NCBI RefSeq assembly: GCF_020080835.1
Contig: NC_058162.1
Location: forward strand, 6,525,323 to 6,589,322
DNA: 64,000 nt
Direction: 5' to 3'
Source of the DNA: Cotesia glomerata
Lineage: Eukaryota > Arthropoda > Insecta > Hymenoptera > Braconidae
The notes under the pieces are model-generated. The model had not been told where the DNA came from, ran no database searches, and saw nothing but the letters and a program-made list of their open reading frames with translations. Shown piece by piece: positions 47,008-58,445 of this stretch (position 1 is its first letter; each line of letters opens with the position of its first letter). The position numbers and the translations under genes were made by a program.

Positions 47008-50000
47008 AAAAATTTCTTACAAAAAGAACTTTGTCACTTCATTCATGATACTTACATTTTTCAAAATGATTTTTTTGGTTCAAGATTTTTCAAGTCAAGT
47101 TAGTTTTTTTTCACCAGTTTAGGGATTAATATTGGTAGTAAAAATTTGTAGATTACACAATAAATTTTGTTTAACATTTTTCACTAATAAGTACTAAAAT
47201 TACTGACGATAAATTTTTTATTTTCTTTAAAAATAAATTACTAAAAACTTTTTTATATCTCCTCATAGAAATTTAAGAAAACTGCAAAAGAAAATTTTAA
47301 AAAATATTTCTTCAGTAATAATTTATGTTTAGAATAAACCAAAAAAGTTTTGAATAAAATTATGAAAAAGGCCTAATGTAGGAATAAAACTAGGTTTTTC
47401 TTCTTTAAAGTATTTTTATAAGTATTAATAACTAAAAATCAGTCATTAACAATTAAAAATCTAAAAATTCATTATAAAATCGTGCTCATAAACAGTAAAA
47501 ATTCAAGTAGATAAAAATGACGAAATAAATACACCAACATAGACTGGGAAGAATGTTTAAAAAAAAACCGTATGGAAACATTTAGTGGTAAAAATGAGTG
47601 ATAAGAGAGTTAAATTTAGATTCTTTAAAGTGAATTAAGTAAGAATTAAACACTAGAGATAAGTCTTAAAGTCTTTTTAACTTATCTGTAGTTGTAAATC
47701 GACAACTCTTGACACAGCGATCGATATCTAAACACTGATGTGTAGATAAAAAATTCTTCTGCTGACTTAATTATCATTTAAAGTAAAAATATACATACAT
47801 ACATACACATGTATATCTCACGATTACATTAAATCAAATAAAAATATATTCAATTATTTAAGCAACAAAATTATTAAACAATAAATTGTTCGGCGTTAAC
47901 GAACCTGTCAGTAAACAAAATCCCGTAAAAAATAAAAAAAATAAAGGGCTTTGAGTGTAAAATAAGATCCAAGATATAAAGTGGATGAAAGGGTTGGTTG
48001 TGCCCTTTGGGGCCGGTATTCCGGCACCAGAAACCAGAATAAAGATGATACCAGCTTTGGCCCAGGATAAATAAAATCTTAAATAAAAATAAAAGAGTAA
48101 TTTTATTTTTAAACTAAAAACAAGAGTAAAGCTCTCAACTCACTCATATTATATAAATGATGCTTTTGTCTACCGATTATAACGATGATACACTCTAATA
48201 TAATTTATTATAATACCAGGCTGTCCAAAATACCTCAACACGCCCACTATTTATTTATATTTTTATTTTTCAATCTAAGCTAATCGTTCTCTTTGATTTT
48301 CTTCCCAAGAGAAACTTTGTTTGGCCCGGTATTAAATTTATATTGCTCGTTTTGCATCTTATTATATTGAACTGCCTTTTGCTTCAGTCGCTTTTTCTCT
48401 CTCTTTTTTTCTCTGTAAGATCAATTTTTTTTTTGTATTGTTATTACTTTTATTATATCATAAGCCATTACTAGTCGCTATATGCACACAGTAGTCGTAT
48501 AGATATAATATATATAAGAGTATAGACATTTACCTTCTGGATCGGCTTTCTCGATCATGTAGAACCCGAGGGAACTCCGGATTCTTATTAATAATTCAAC
48601 GCGTAACGCTGAGGTCTACGATCTCACAAACTGATTCGATTCGATGATAAAATACTCCGCTTCAACAGGACACACTGAATCACGGGATTTTAGTTTTAAA
48701 CTTTTTGATTACAGATACTGGATTTTAGATTTTTTTTTTCGTTAAATCTTATTTTTTTATGGCTTTAATTATAATTTCAAACCAATTTTTATTGCCATTC
48801 TAATTTTATTCAACTACATTCTGTATTTATAGTCACGTTTCAACAATAGAAATTCTATCTCTCAACTATTAACGCAATTTTATGAATTTCTTGTTAATTT
48901 TCTCTCCAAATAATTTTTGTAAGCCTGACTCAACAATTATATAAATATTTAACAAAAATTCTAGTCTATTTAAATTTGACTCTTCTGAGAATTCAAGCTA
49001 TTAAGTTTTTCCCATCCTAAGTGTCTTGTCCTAAAAACACTTGTAATTTCAATAAATTGAACTTCTACATGCGAGAAACACGTAGAACTCGCCATCTAGC
49101 GGCTAAACCAAGCACTAATGGGTCTGGTAGCGAATTTTTAGCTCTATTATCCTAAATTAAGTGAAAAAGCAGGAATAAATTTAAAAATAAGTATAATATT
49201 AAGATTAAGAGAAAAAGAGGACTCGATCGAAACCGGTATGGATCATCGATCGAGGACGGAAGAGAAGCGGCGAGAGCCGACGGGATCGCGCGTTCGCACG
49301 CTCCGGTGGCCGCGCGAAAATGAATGTAACACTCAAACCTCGTGTGCAATTGAAGAAAGAAAGAAAGAGCGAGTGAGAGTAAGCAATGAAAAGAAATAAA
49401 AAAATAAAAAAAAAAAAATAAACAAACCAAAAGAACACAAATGTACCTGAAAATAAGCACGAGAAAGATATTCGTCTTGTTTTACTTGTATATATTGAGA
49501 ATGGTTCGGTCCAATATATATATATATATCTTTTATATATATGTGAAAACATAAAAGAATGGAATGGAAGAGAGCCGGTTAGTCCTACATGGATCCGTAG
49601 CTTCTTCCTTTCTTCCACTCTTTAATCCTCATCGTCTTTTTCCTGCTGATGTTCTCATGCTCCCGGAATAGCCTTTAATCTCCTTTTTATTTTTGTTTAT
49701 TTATTTATTTACTATCTTTTTATTCCTGATCGTTTGCTTCCACCTCCGATCCTTTTTCTTATCCCTGGTATTCTTCTTCTTGAGCTTACATTAGTGTATA
49801 TCTATAGTATACAGTATATAGAACGACTCAACTCCTTTTTCTTGCTCGTTTCGGTTCAGACAAGACTAAAGAAAGAATAAACGGCAATAAGAAATAAAAG
49901 AGATGCCCATTGACGGCTCTGATTCTCTCTTTTTTCTTCCTATCCGTTTAGTAACCGAGATGAGAATATGTATACGACCCTTCCGAGTAGAGTTATCCTT

Positions 50001-51994
50001 TTAGATCATTGACGCGTAAATTTAACACGCGAAATACTGTTTCTTCCTTTACTTTACTTCCTTCTTTCATTTTTTTGCTTGCCAATCCTTATATTTTGTT
50101 TTCTTCCTTTTCATAAGCTCAAATTATTAAATCATCGTGTATGATGTAAACGTGACGAATTCAATTTTTAAACCACTAGTCTTTTAACCTTTTTTTACGA
50201 GTAATTTAATTGTATAATTTTTTTTTTTTATTTATAGTTTATCAGATCAGATTTATTACGATTATATATTATTATATCATATACAATACATAAATATATC
50301 AATTGAATTTCATTTAACGACATGCAAACACAATTAAGTTTTCTAAAGTTCATTGAAATCAATTTACGAGTCACAGATTGAGTTATTGTTAACAGTACAA
50401 GTCAAAGATCGGCGGCTGATTTATTAGTTCTAATCAAAAGGCACTTCTCTATTTAGTTAGTGTCAGTTTTATTTTATATCAATCATTTAAACTGACATTT
50501 TCATTTAAATCTGATTGAGTTTTTATTTTTTTAAATTGATAAATTCAACTTTTTTATAATTTAATTATTGATCAATTTAATTTTCACAACAATATGCTTC
50601 TTCGAAAATTTTTTTATTGACTTTACATTTATTTTATGACTCGAAAATTGTTTCTATAAATAGCAGGCAGTTCCCAAAATATCCACAAGACATAAACATC
50701 CTGAAATAATATATTCAACCACAAAAATCCCAAATGATCTTCACAATAACATTAAATTTCAATAAAAACCGCCGTTAAAAGAATAAAGAATGATGAAATA
50801 ATAAATTTATATGGTATTATATCTTAATCTTGATGTTTCCCGAAAAAAAATTTAATACAAACATGTATATGAGAAATGATAAAAAAATGTTTACCTACTG
50901 TCATGGTACGTGATTCACTACTTTTAATCCGATTAAAAATCAATAACAAACAACAACTGGTGGATCAATGTACGACATGTGACAGTATTATCATTGAGTA
51001 TATGAGTAAACAATCATAACTAACGTGTGAATCGTTTATTTGGGAATTCCGAACGTCTAAAAGTCTATTAATAGATTTCATATAAGTCTAACTATTGTAT
51101 TTTTTCTCGTGACGAAACTATTAAAAAATGTTCATATTTTCGGAAGGTATTTATTCTTTCAGTGGTTTTTTTTTTAATAAAGTATGTGAAAGCTTGAAAA
51201 ACAAACCATACAATTTATGAATATTTGCAATTTTTTAGGGTAAAAATTTTTCATATTTTAAATAAAATTTTACTAATTTTTTAGTGACAATAAAAAACCT
51301 ATTTTCGTTTCGGCCGGCGAAATGATAATATTACTATTCAAAATTAATCGGTCTCAAAGTTCTGTCTTTTTAGCTGAAAATTACGACGTATAGACAATTA
51401 TATGCAATTTATTGAGAATAAATTACTCCAAATTTTTACCTTAAGCCCTAATTTTTTATCCTCAGAGCAGATGAATTGAATATTGTCTTAATCTTTTGAA
51501 ATTTTCCGCTAAAAAAATTTGCAAAAATTTAAATCATTGTTTTCAGTTTATTTCCTTTGCTTTTTTGAATGCTTAAAAATTTTGAAAATAACGGTAAGAA
51601 ATTGAATTTTTCTTAGTTTTCAATAAGTTTTCCGTCATTCACTTATTTTCTAGGTTAAAAATAAGGTATACTTTAAAAATTTATATTTATAGGAGTTCAA
51701 AATTTTAAAAACTTTCTTCAGATACCGTATGAATATTTTTGAAATAACATATAGTAGTAATAATTGTTTTGTTAGACTTTTATTAATGTTAAAGTGTTTT
51801 ATTTATATTTTTGAGTATGTCAACTTGATAAAAAATAATTTAAAGCTCGTTGATCTCAATATTCAAAAGTAGTTTGAAAGGATTTTTTCTTAAGTACTCT
51901 ACTTAGAAAAAATCATTTTTTTGTATCAAATCGATGAAAGTTGAAAATTCAAAAAATTTTTTATTGCAGTATAAATTATTTTATTGATTACTAA
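47008..51994. other. Noncoding, intron interior
   Basis: No exon is identified. Notable spots are a GC-rich patch at 49,220-49,330 lacking any convincing protein frame, a CTCF-like motif at 49,089-49,103, and T/pyrimidine-rich DNA at 49,600-50,100. Apart from these and the weak repeat at 51,073-51,140, I see nothing specific. Confidence 0.5.
49089..49103 (-). promoter_or_regulatory. CTCF-like motif
   Basis: The minus strand reads CCGCTAGATGGCGAG, fitting the core CC-N3-AG-R-K-GGCG of CTCF sites. It lies in AT-rich DNA next to a GC-rich patch. Motif match only. Confidence 0.35.
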
Positions 51995-52139
51995 TCAAAA
52001 AAAAATTTATGTTCAAGGTGGCTGCAGTTAGACGTTAAGTCTATTCCAAAGCCAGAAAAAAATTGGCCGCGATATGTGCTCGAAATAGCCAAAAGAATCC
52101 AATCATCTTCTTGTAGAAGTCAACCTGTCATGTTGTTCA
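51995..52139 (+). other. Exon-like open segment, unrecognised
   Basis: An open frame includes RWLQLDVKSIPKPEKNWPRY followed by VLEIAKRIQSSSCRSQPVML, with balanced codon use in a region otherwise near 20-25% GC, and ends at CAG|GTAATT, a good splice donor. Read through, it stops at TAA two codons later. No clear acceptor or partner exon is found. It may be an exon of an unknown transcript or a transposon coding relic. Confidence 0.3.
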
Positions 52140-52988
52140 GGTAATTAATATTCAATATATTTAAAAAAAAAAAAAAATATCCATCCTTTTATAAATTAAA
52201 AAATTATTCGTAAGTGTAATTGTAATAAATAATAAATAACTAACTTGTTATTAAATGAAATTATAAGCAATAAGAGACTTATAAATACATTCTTATCGCG
52301 ACATACTATTTTAACGACGTTATCTCATTAAACGTCCATCGCACGGAACCGCAAAACATTAATAAGAGAAACTGCATGATTTACGTACACTAACTTTATT
52401 AAACAATTTATTTAACATAACATGTTCCGTTAAAATACATTAAAATATTTATGTATACTACCTATAAATTTTGGTAATTAACCAAAAATAACAAAAATAT
52501 TTACAAAATATTTACAAAGTATAATTATTTACAAAACAAACAATAATATTTAAAAACTAACACTAAAGTGATTAATTATATCGAAAAAACAAACTACTGG
52601 AAATATAATTAAATATATATAGACGTATACTAAAAGTGAGTCACTAAAGTCTGGAGTTTCATAACAAGCCACCTGTTGCATCGGCCTCATTTTTTTATTA
52701 TTATTTTTTATTACTCTTCTACGGTATTTTATTTTCTTTTCTCTTGACACGTGATTCCAACCACTTAATATCCTTATCCTTAGCTAAGCAATAAGTAAAT
52801 ATGAAATCAGTAAAGTACTATTTTTATAAAGATACAAAAAAAACTAATGATTTCTTTGCAATTTAAATTAACTAAGCAAATAATAGCGATGCTCGTTTTT
52901 CAATTTCTGATACAATGAAATAAGTTAAATAAAAAATCAACAAATAACATTGTCTCTATTACATTAATATAATAACTAAAATTTATTT
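52140..52988. other. Noncoding, intron interior
   Basis: AT-rich with no recognised exon or repeat. Confidence 0.55.
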
Positions 52989-53991
52989 CGCGTGCTTAAA
53001 GGTAAAAGGACTTATAGCTAAGGGTTAATAGGGATTTGTGCTGAAAGGGCGTATAAAAAATTTTTTTTTGCCATTCGGTTTGAAATTGTCTGAAACGTAA
53101 AAATCTGTAAAAAAAAAAAGTTGGTATCCTAAAGCTGAAAGGGCGTATCAAGACATACGCCCTTTTTAAGAAAAGTACATTACACCCTTTTTAAGAAAAG
53201 TACTACTTAAAGGTAAAAGGGCGCATAAAAAAGAATTGTATTTTTTATACCAAATGTTAAATAATAGTTTCACAAGACAGGTTATACTCAAATAACAGCC
53301 TCATATACAAAATTTGATATAAAAAAATAGAAAATCAACCAATCAAAAACAAATTACATAAAAATTAAGTAATAAAAAAAAATCACAATGACAGATAACA
53401 TTAAAATATTTTGAAATTTCCCGTTTTAATCGCCCTATTGAATATAACTACTGGTGCCGTTCATAGAACAGCTGTTTCATCATGATCATGCATCCAGAAT
53501 TCAAATTTTATAATAACTATTTCTTAAAATAAATAATTTGACGTTTATAGCATTGACATTTTGACCATTTTTAGTTATTTTTTCAAAGTTAAGATTTCAA
53601 TTGAACTATTTTCAGGCAATGAGTAGTACAACTGACTTATGTACGTTATTTGATCAAGAATATCATTCAGTGAAATCTACCTTCCATTTCGGGTTAGGCC
53701 GAATGGCGTTTTTTTGATATATTTTCTTTTTTAACTTTAAAAAAATTGTATAGTTGAGGTTTTACTACCACAGAAAGTTTTTTTTTAACATTTTTGAACT
53801 ACGAATATGTTCTTTTGTAAACTGGTCGAAAAAAAATTATACGCCTTTTTACCTTTAGATCACCAAAATTTCGAATTCTTAAAAGTAAAAGGGCGTATAA
53901 TTAAAGACATACGCCCTTTTACCTTTATATTTTTTCTTTCAATTTTAAACGCAGAATGTGTCTACTACTCGATTGGCAATAAAAAAAAATA

Positions 53992-54524
53992 CACGGAAAA
54001 AAAATCCTATGAAAAATTACTATAGTAACATCGTAATCCAGGACTAGACTTTCAGTATCTCGATTTTTACGATGCTGCCGTCTACAGAATACAATTTGAA
54101 TTATTGAAAATTACGATGTTATTTAGTAAATTTTTTTTCCGTAAGAGCAAGTGAATAAGGATGCATACTATATGTTTTAATAAAAGAGAGACAGAGTCTA
54201 GTAGTTTGCGACGCCACCACCGAAAGATGACCAACTACTGTAATGAGGGTCTTATTATGCGACTGAACAGAAACTTTAGATAATCCCTCCGATAGCGTGA
54301 GGATAAACCTTAGACTTGAGGCGGAAAGGACACCGGGTTCGATTCCTGGATGATACAGAATTATTTTTTCGGTGACCTAAACTTCTTTTTAATTTGAGTG
54401 ATAGAAATTTACGATGTTGCATCGTATAAACTACGATGTTTGAGTTCTGGTCCGGCACTGCAATATCCTACAGTAAAAATTACGATGTTTTCATTGTAAT
54501 TTTTCGTACAATTTTCTTTCCGTG
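53992..54524. mobile_element. 533-bp CACGG-ended MITE nested in the 1.6-kb element
   Basis: Left end CACGGAAAAAAAATCCTATG, right end TTCTTTCCGTG; inward both arms show AAAAATTAC and ACATCGTAAT in inverted order. TA flanks both sides. The interior differs from the other CACGG elements: it contains several ACGATGTT words and a tRNA-like sequence. Confidence 0.83.
54283..54347 (+). other. tRNA-like sequence within MITE
   Basis: CGGGTTCGATTCCTG at 54,333-54,347 matches the tRNA T arm/B box, with ATAGCGTGAGGATAAACCTT upstream at about the spacing of an A box and anticodon arm. No complete cloverleaf can be drawn by eye, so I take it as a tRNA-derived relic and not a gene. Confidence 0.45.
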
Positions 54525-54598
54525 TATGCGCCCTTTTACCTTTGCAAAGGTAAAAGGGCGTATAAATTGTTATAAGCCCTTTTACCTTTAGGCACGCG

Positions 54599-55802
54599 AT
54601 TTAATTAAGCAAAAAAATTATTTTTAAGACAACCGATTTGAAAATTCTTTGTCTAGAATTCTAACTTCTCTGGTCTGATATTGTACTGAATTTCGCGCTT
54701 AGTTCTTCCGCCGATCACTCGATTGTGACCTTAACGGATAACGCGGTTTAATGACGATCGCAGGTGTGAAACCACAGTTAAGAGTTAAGGTTCGGTATAT
54801 ATATGCAAAGATTTTATTTTATTTATTTCCTTTTCTTTGTATGTTTCATTAAGAACGTTCCCAAGAAAATCAGTTTTCTTAATATATCTTTCTGAAATTT
54901 TGAATACACATACTTATTTTCATCTTGTATAGGAAGGAATTTTTTTTCAATAGATGTTGCACAGACAGAAAAAAATAATTTTTTCCACCAAAAAAATTTT
55001 GAGGCTTTGGCTCAAGTGAAGTTGACTTCATACAAGGAATTTTTGGTCTTTTTTAATATTTTTTTGAACCAAGAAAATTTACCCTTAAATCAAGAATTTC
55101 TTCTTTTTGTCTATTTAACATACGCGAACCCTATCTTGATCGATGCTCAAACAAATGTTTTATTTAATGACAATAGTAATTTTTCTTATGTTCGTTTTGA
55201 AAAATTATGGATTATTAATTGAAGATGTAACAAATATTTATCTGTCAAAAAAAAAAAAAACTATTAAAAGCGGTATTTGTTTTGTTATAAAAAGTGTTTA
55301 AAGTTAGCTACTTTTATCCCACTTTGTTTAGCTGCGTTTAAATTAGTTTATGTTTTTTAGTAAAACATTTTTTAACTTTACATCACCATTGACTCTATTT
55401 TTTTCTTAAAAATCTTTTGTAAATGTTCATGATTTTGTTTTGCAAAGATAAATGATGGCAGTATTATTGAAATACCGTATGAGTTGATTTTTTAAAATAA
55501 AAATGATTTTTAGCTTTGTATATTGAAATCTTCATAATTGTATTTAAGATTCTATTGAACTTAACAAATGACCAATTTCAAAAATTGAAAGACTGTTACA
55601 AAAACTCATGAAAGTGCTAACGTAATTTTAGTTTGACATTTAAAATAAAGATTTAGAATTAATAATTGCTTAAATTTTATTTTAAATTATGTTTATTTCA
55701 TAAATTACGAAGAAAATCTCTTCATTTTGTTATAAATTACAGCTAAAAATGAACAAAATAAAGATTCTGACTTCTATTAAATTCGTTTCTATTACTGCAA
55801 AT
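54599..55802. other. Noncoding, intron interior
   Basis: A more balanced patch at 54,660-54,790 shows no exon. The stretch 54,960-55,100 has words like those of the long direct repeat (AACCAAGAAAATTTACC, AAATCAAGAA). No gene recognised. Confidence 0.5.
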
Positions 55803-55880
55803 CGAGGATTAGATTAGATTAGATTAATCTTTATTTATGCTAGGGCACAGGCCGAATGGCAAATTTACAAATAAAATAAA
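55803..55880 (-). mobile_element. LINE-like 3' tail
   Basis: On the minus strand it reads CATAAATAAAGATTAATC followed by repeats of TAATC, the form of a non-LTR retrotransposon 3' end with a short tandem tail, preceded by GCCATTCGGCCTGTGCCC. The 5' part is missing or decayed. Confidence 0.55.
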
Positions 55881-58165
55881 AATATACAGAAGAATAGATG
55901 TATAAAAACAGTAATTGTAAGTACAATAGAGAAAAGTTTCAAAATTTGTTTGCTTAAATGTTATAGATGACAGGTGACGTGGCGGATAATTCCTTAAAAT
56001 GCGGGAAAATTCAAAATTTTAAATCAAAATAACTTTTTTACACTAGAAAAAATTGTTAAGAATTCATAACAGTATATAATAAACTGTTTTTTAGTACTAC
56101 AGGGTTCAAAAAACCGCAAAGAGAAAAAATGATTAAAAGTGCGATAAATTTAATTTAGCTCATAAAATTGAAAGCTTTTATTTGAAAACGTTTGTTTGTT
56201 TAATTTGAGCTTATCAGTCTTGTGCAGAAAATAGTTCAGAAACCTAACACACGTGAAATCCACGAGTAATCCAAAGAGACAGGGATAAACTAACGTCGAA
56301 GACTGCGACCCGAATGTTTGTATGAATTTCCGCGAAAACGCTTGGCATTATACCAAAATTAATCGCCAGTCGCTTCTCTGCACATTATAAAATGCTTTGA
56401 TTTGTTTTTCAAACACTGAAGAAGTAAAGAGTACACTGACAAACAAGAAGTTTCTCGTGAAGAGATGGAAGATGGAAAAAGAGGAGAATGCTTGTATTGA
56501 GTTTTCTTTTACGTACATTCTTGGCAGTTTACCAAACATAAACAATACGCTGTACTATCATTGTATTTACCCACTCCCTTTGTCAATTTTACTTGATTTG
56601 GAAAACTCGTGGATAATTAGTAGTGTCTTTATTGCTAATGAAAAATTATATGAATAAATATATGATAATGATCAATGATTTAAAACTTGGTAATGAACTA
56701 CATATATTAAAATAAAGTGTGACTTAAGTTAAAAAGACAACAACATGTACGCACATATATACAAGTCACGGAAAATTCTTATGCAAATGTTTAACGTTCT
56801 GACGTATGGCATGTTTCCACGTCAAACTCTTTTATATCAACGTGTTATTTATATACTAAATTATCGAAATTAAAACGAAGGATAAATGCTGTTGAATATT
56901 ATTATACACGTCTTAGGATAAATACTTTGATTTATTTTTAATTATATTCTGCTATAAATAATTCGATTGTGCTGCAGGAAAATATTTTTTAATTTTATCA
57001 ACATTGAAATATAGCAGTTTTTAGACTGATAATCATGTTATTGATATTCAAAACAATTATTTGCTTCATATATTATAAATACATATAGTCATACGCTATC
57101 AAACATAATTATACATGACATTGTATATAATGATGTATCGTATTATAAATAACCAAACATGGTCAAATTACATGTAAAATTTTCGTAAGCTTCCATAAAA
57201 TATCAATTCCAAAAAATTTTTCTTTTTTCTTTTCCTCTTCCCCTTCGAATCATCCAAAAGTTCCGAGTATTTCTATTGTTTCTCTAACGAAAAAAAAAGA
57301 AGAAATCATGAAATTTGAAATTTTTTTTTCAGCAGTCTGCCAAAAATCCAATTTTCAATATTTTCGACGGATTCTAATTCATTCCATGCATTTAGGCTTC
57401 TAGATTAAAATGCCTTTTTTCCATTCACATAAGCCTACCAGTCGAAATCGTAAAGGAAGATAGTCCTTTTTTTTCGAGGCGGGCGTCTTCAGAGTAGTAT
57501 AACTTCCATTCTAATGAAAATTTTTACATCAAATAAACATCACATAATCTTGAAGTGACAATAAATAAATGATGAAAAATTCAAAGTTCTATCGTTTGTT
57601 TTTCAAATCTAATGCTTAAAAATCGGACCCTCAAACCAATAAACCCCCTAAACTTAATTAAAAGAAAAATTTTTTTCAAGCTAAGAAGAAAATTTTGAAA
57701 AAAATGTTTCTTTCCTTGAGCCAAGGAAAGAAATTTTTCAGCCAAGAAATTATTTTTCGAGTTAACATTTGCTACCAAAGATGTCAGTGGATTATAGATG
57801 AATGTTTTGTTGACTATTTCAGACTACTGCGCCGCCGCACTGAATATGGTGGGAGACTTTTATTCTCTTCTTTGCTTCACATGCTATTCGTCGCTCAATG
57901 GATACAGTCTAAGAAGCGCTATAATGAAAAAAAGTTTTTTTACAAATTACGGAAAGAATAATTCAGAAGATATTTATTTTTATTTAATATTCTAAATTGT
58001 ACAAATAGTTGATTTTTTTTTATAGCCACCATGGAGTTATTTGTTAGTTTGGTTTATTATTTATTAGCAATAAAAACAAGCTATCATAATTAAAAAAATC
58101 TCAGTTTACAAAATCAAAAAATAGTTTTTGTTCTCTAAAAAACATATTGAGAATTAGACATTTTT
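55881..58165. other. Noncoding, intron interior
   Basis: Several chance open frames occur (near 56.4 and 57.8 kb), but none has conserved motifs or a matching splice context. AT-rich with no delimited repeat. Confidence 0.5.
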
Positions 58166-58167
58166 TA

Positions 58168-58445
58168 CACGGAAAAAAAGAAATAGAAAAATTATACATT
58201 ATATAATGTAACGTGGCACTTCATATCAAAAACTGAAAAAATTACTGTTTCAGATTGTAATCATTACAGATTTTGTTAGAATTACATTGTAAAATGTAAA
58301 TATTACACTGAGAGCTCTGAAAATTAACATTCAAAGTATGAATTTAGAAAAATGTTATTTTGAACTGCAATTTTTTTAGTTTTTTATACGAAGCGACGCT
58401 TATTACTATTTATAATATAATTTTTCGATTTTTCTTTTTTCCGTG
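58168..58445. mobile_element. CACGG-ended MITE, copy 3
   Basis: Ends CACGGAAAAAAAGAAATAG and TTTTTCTTTTTTCCGTG, flanked by TA on both sides. The interior is collinear with 11,225-11,576 (TGTAACGTGGCACTTCATAT, ATTACATTGTAAAATGTAAA). At 278 bp it is the cleanest member of the family in this window. Confidence 0.88.

Larger units (their letters stand above)
52989..54598. mobile_element. 1.6-kb element built of AAAGGTAAAAGGGCGTATA palindromes
   Basis: Left end CGCGTGCTTAAAGGTAAAAGG and right end CCTTTTACCTTTAGGCACGCG are inverted, differing at two bases. Flanks ATTTATTT and ATTTAATT look like an 8-bp duplication with one mismatch. Inside, the same terminal word recurs in both orientations at about 53,045, 53,145, 53,165, 53,212, 53,840, 53,886, 53,908, 54,528, 54,546 and 54,570, often as back-to-back palindromes. 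A separate MITE (53,992-54,524) is nested inside. No transposase frame is seen. Confidence 0.82.

Noticed and set aside
49152..49618. Overlapping minus-strand open frames over the GC-rich patch
   Set aside because: Low-complexity Phe/Leu/Ser translations of A-rich DNA, no motif and no splice context; kept only as a possible regulatory patch.
52989..54598. CRISPR-like array of short palindromic repeats
   Set aside because: Repeats occur in both orientations at irregular spacing inside a eukaryotic inverted-repeat element; no regular spacers and no cas genes.
57695..57995. Two overlapping + frames near 57.8 kb as a small gene
   Set aside because: No recognised motif, strong Phe/Lys/Ser bias of AT-rich DNA and no splice or promoter support.
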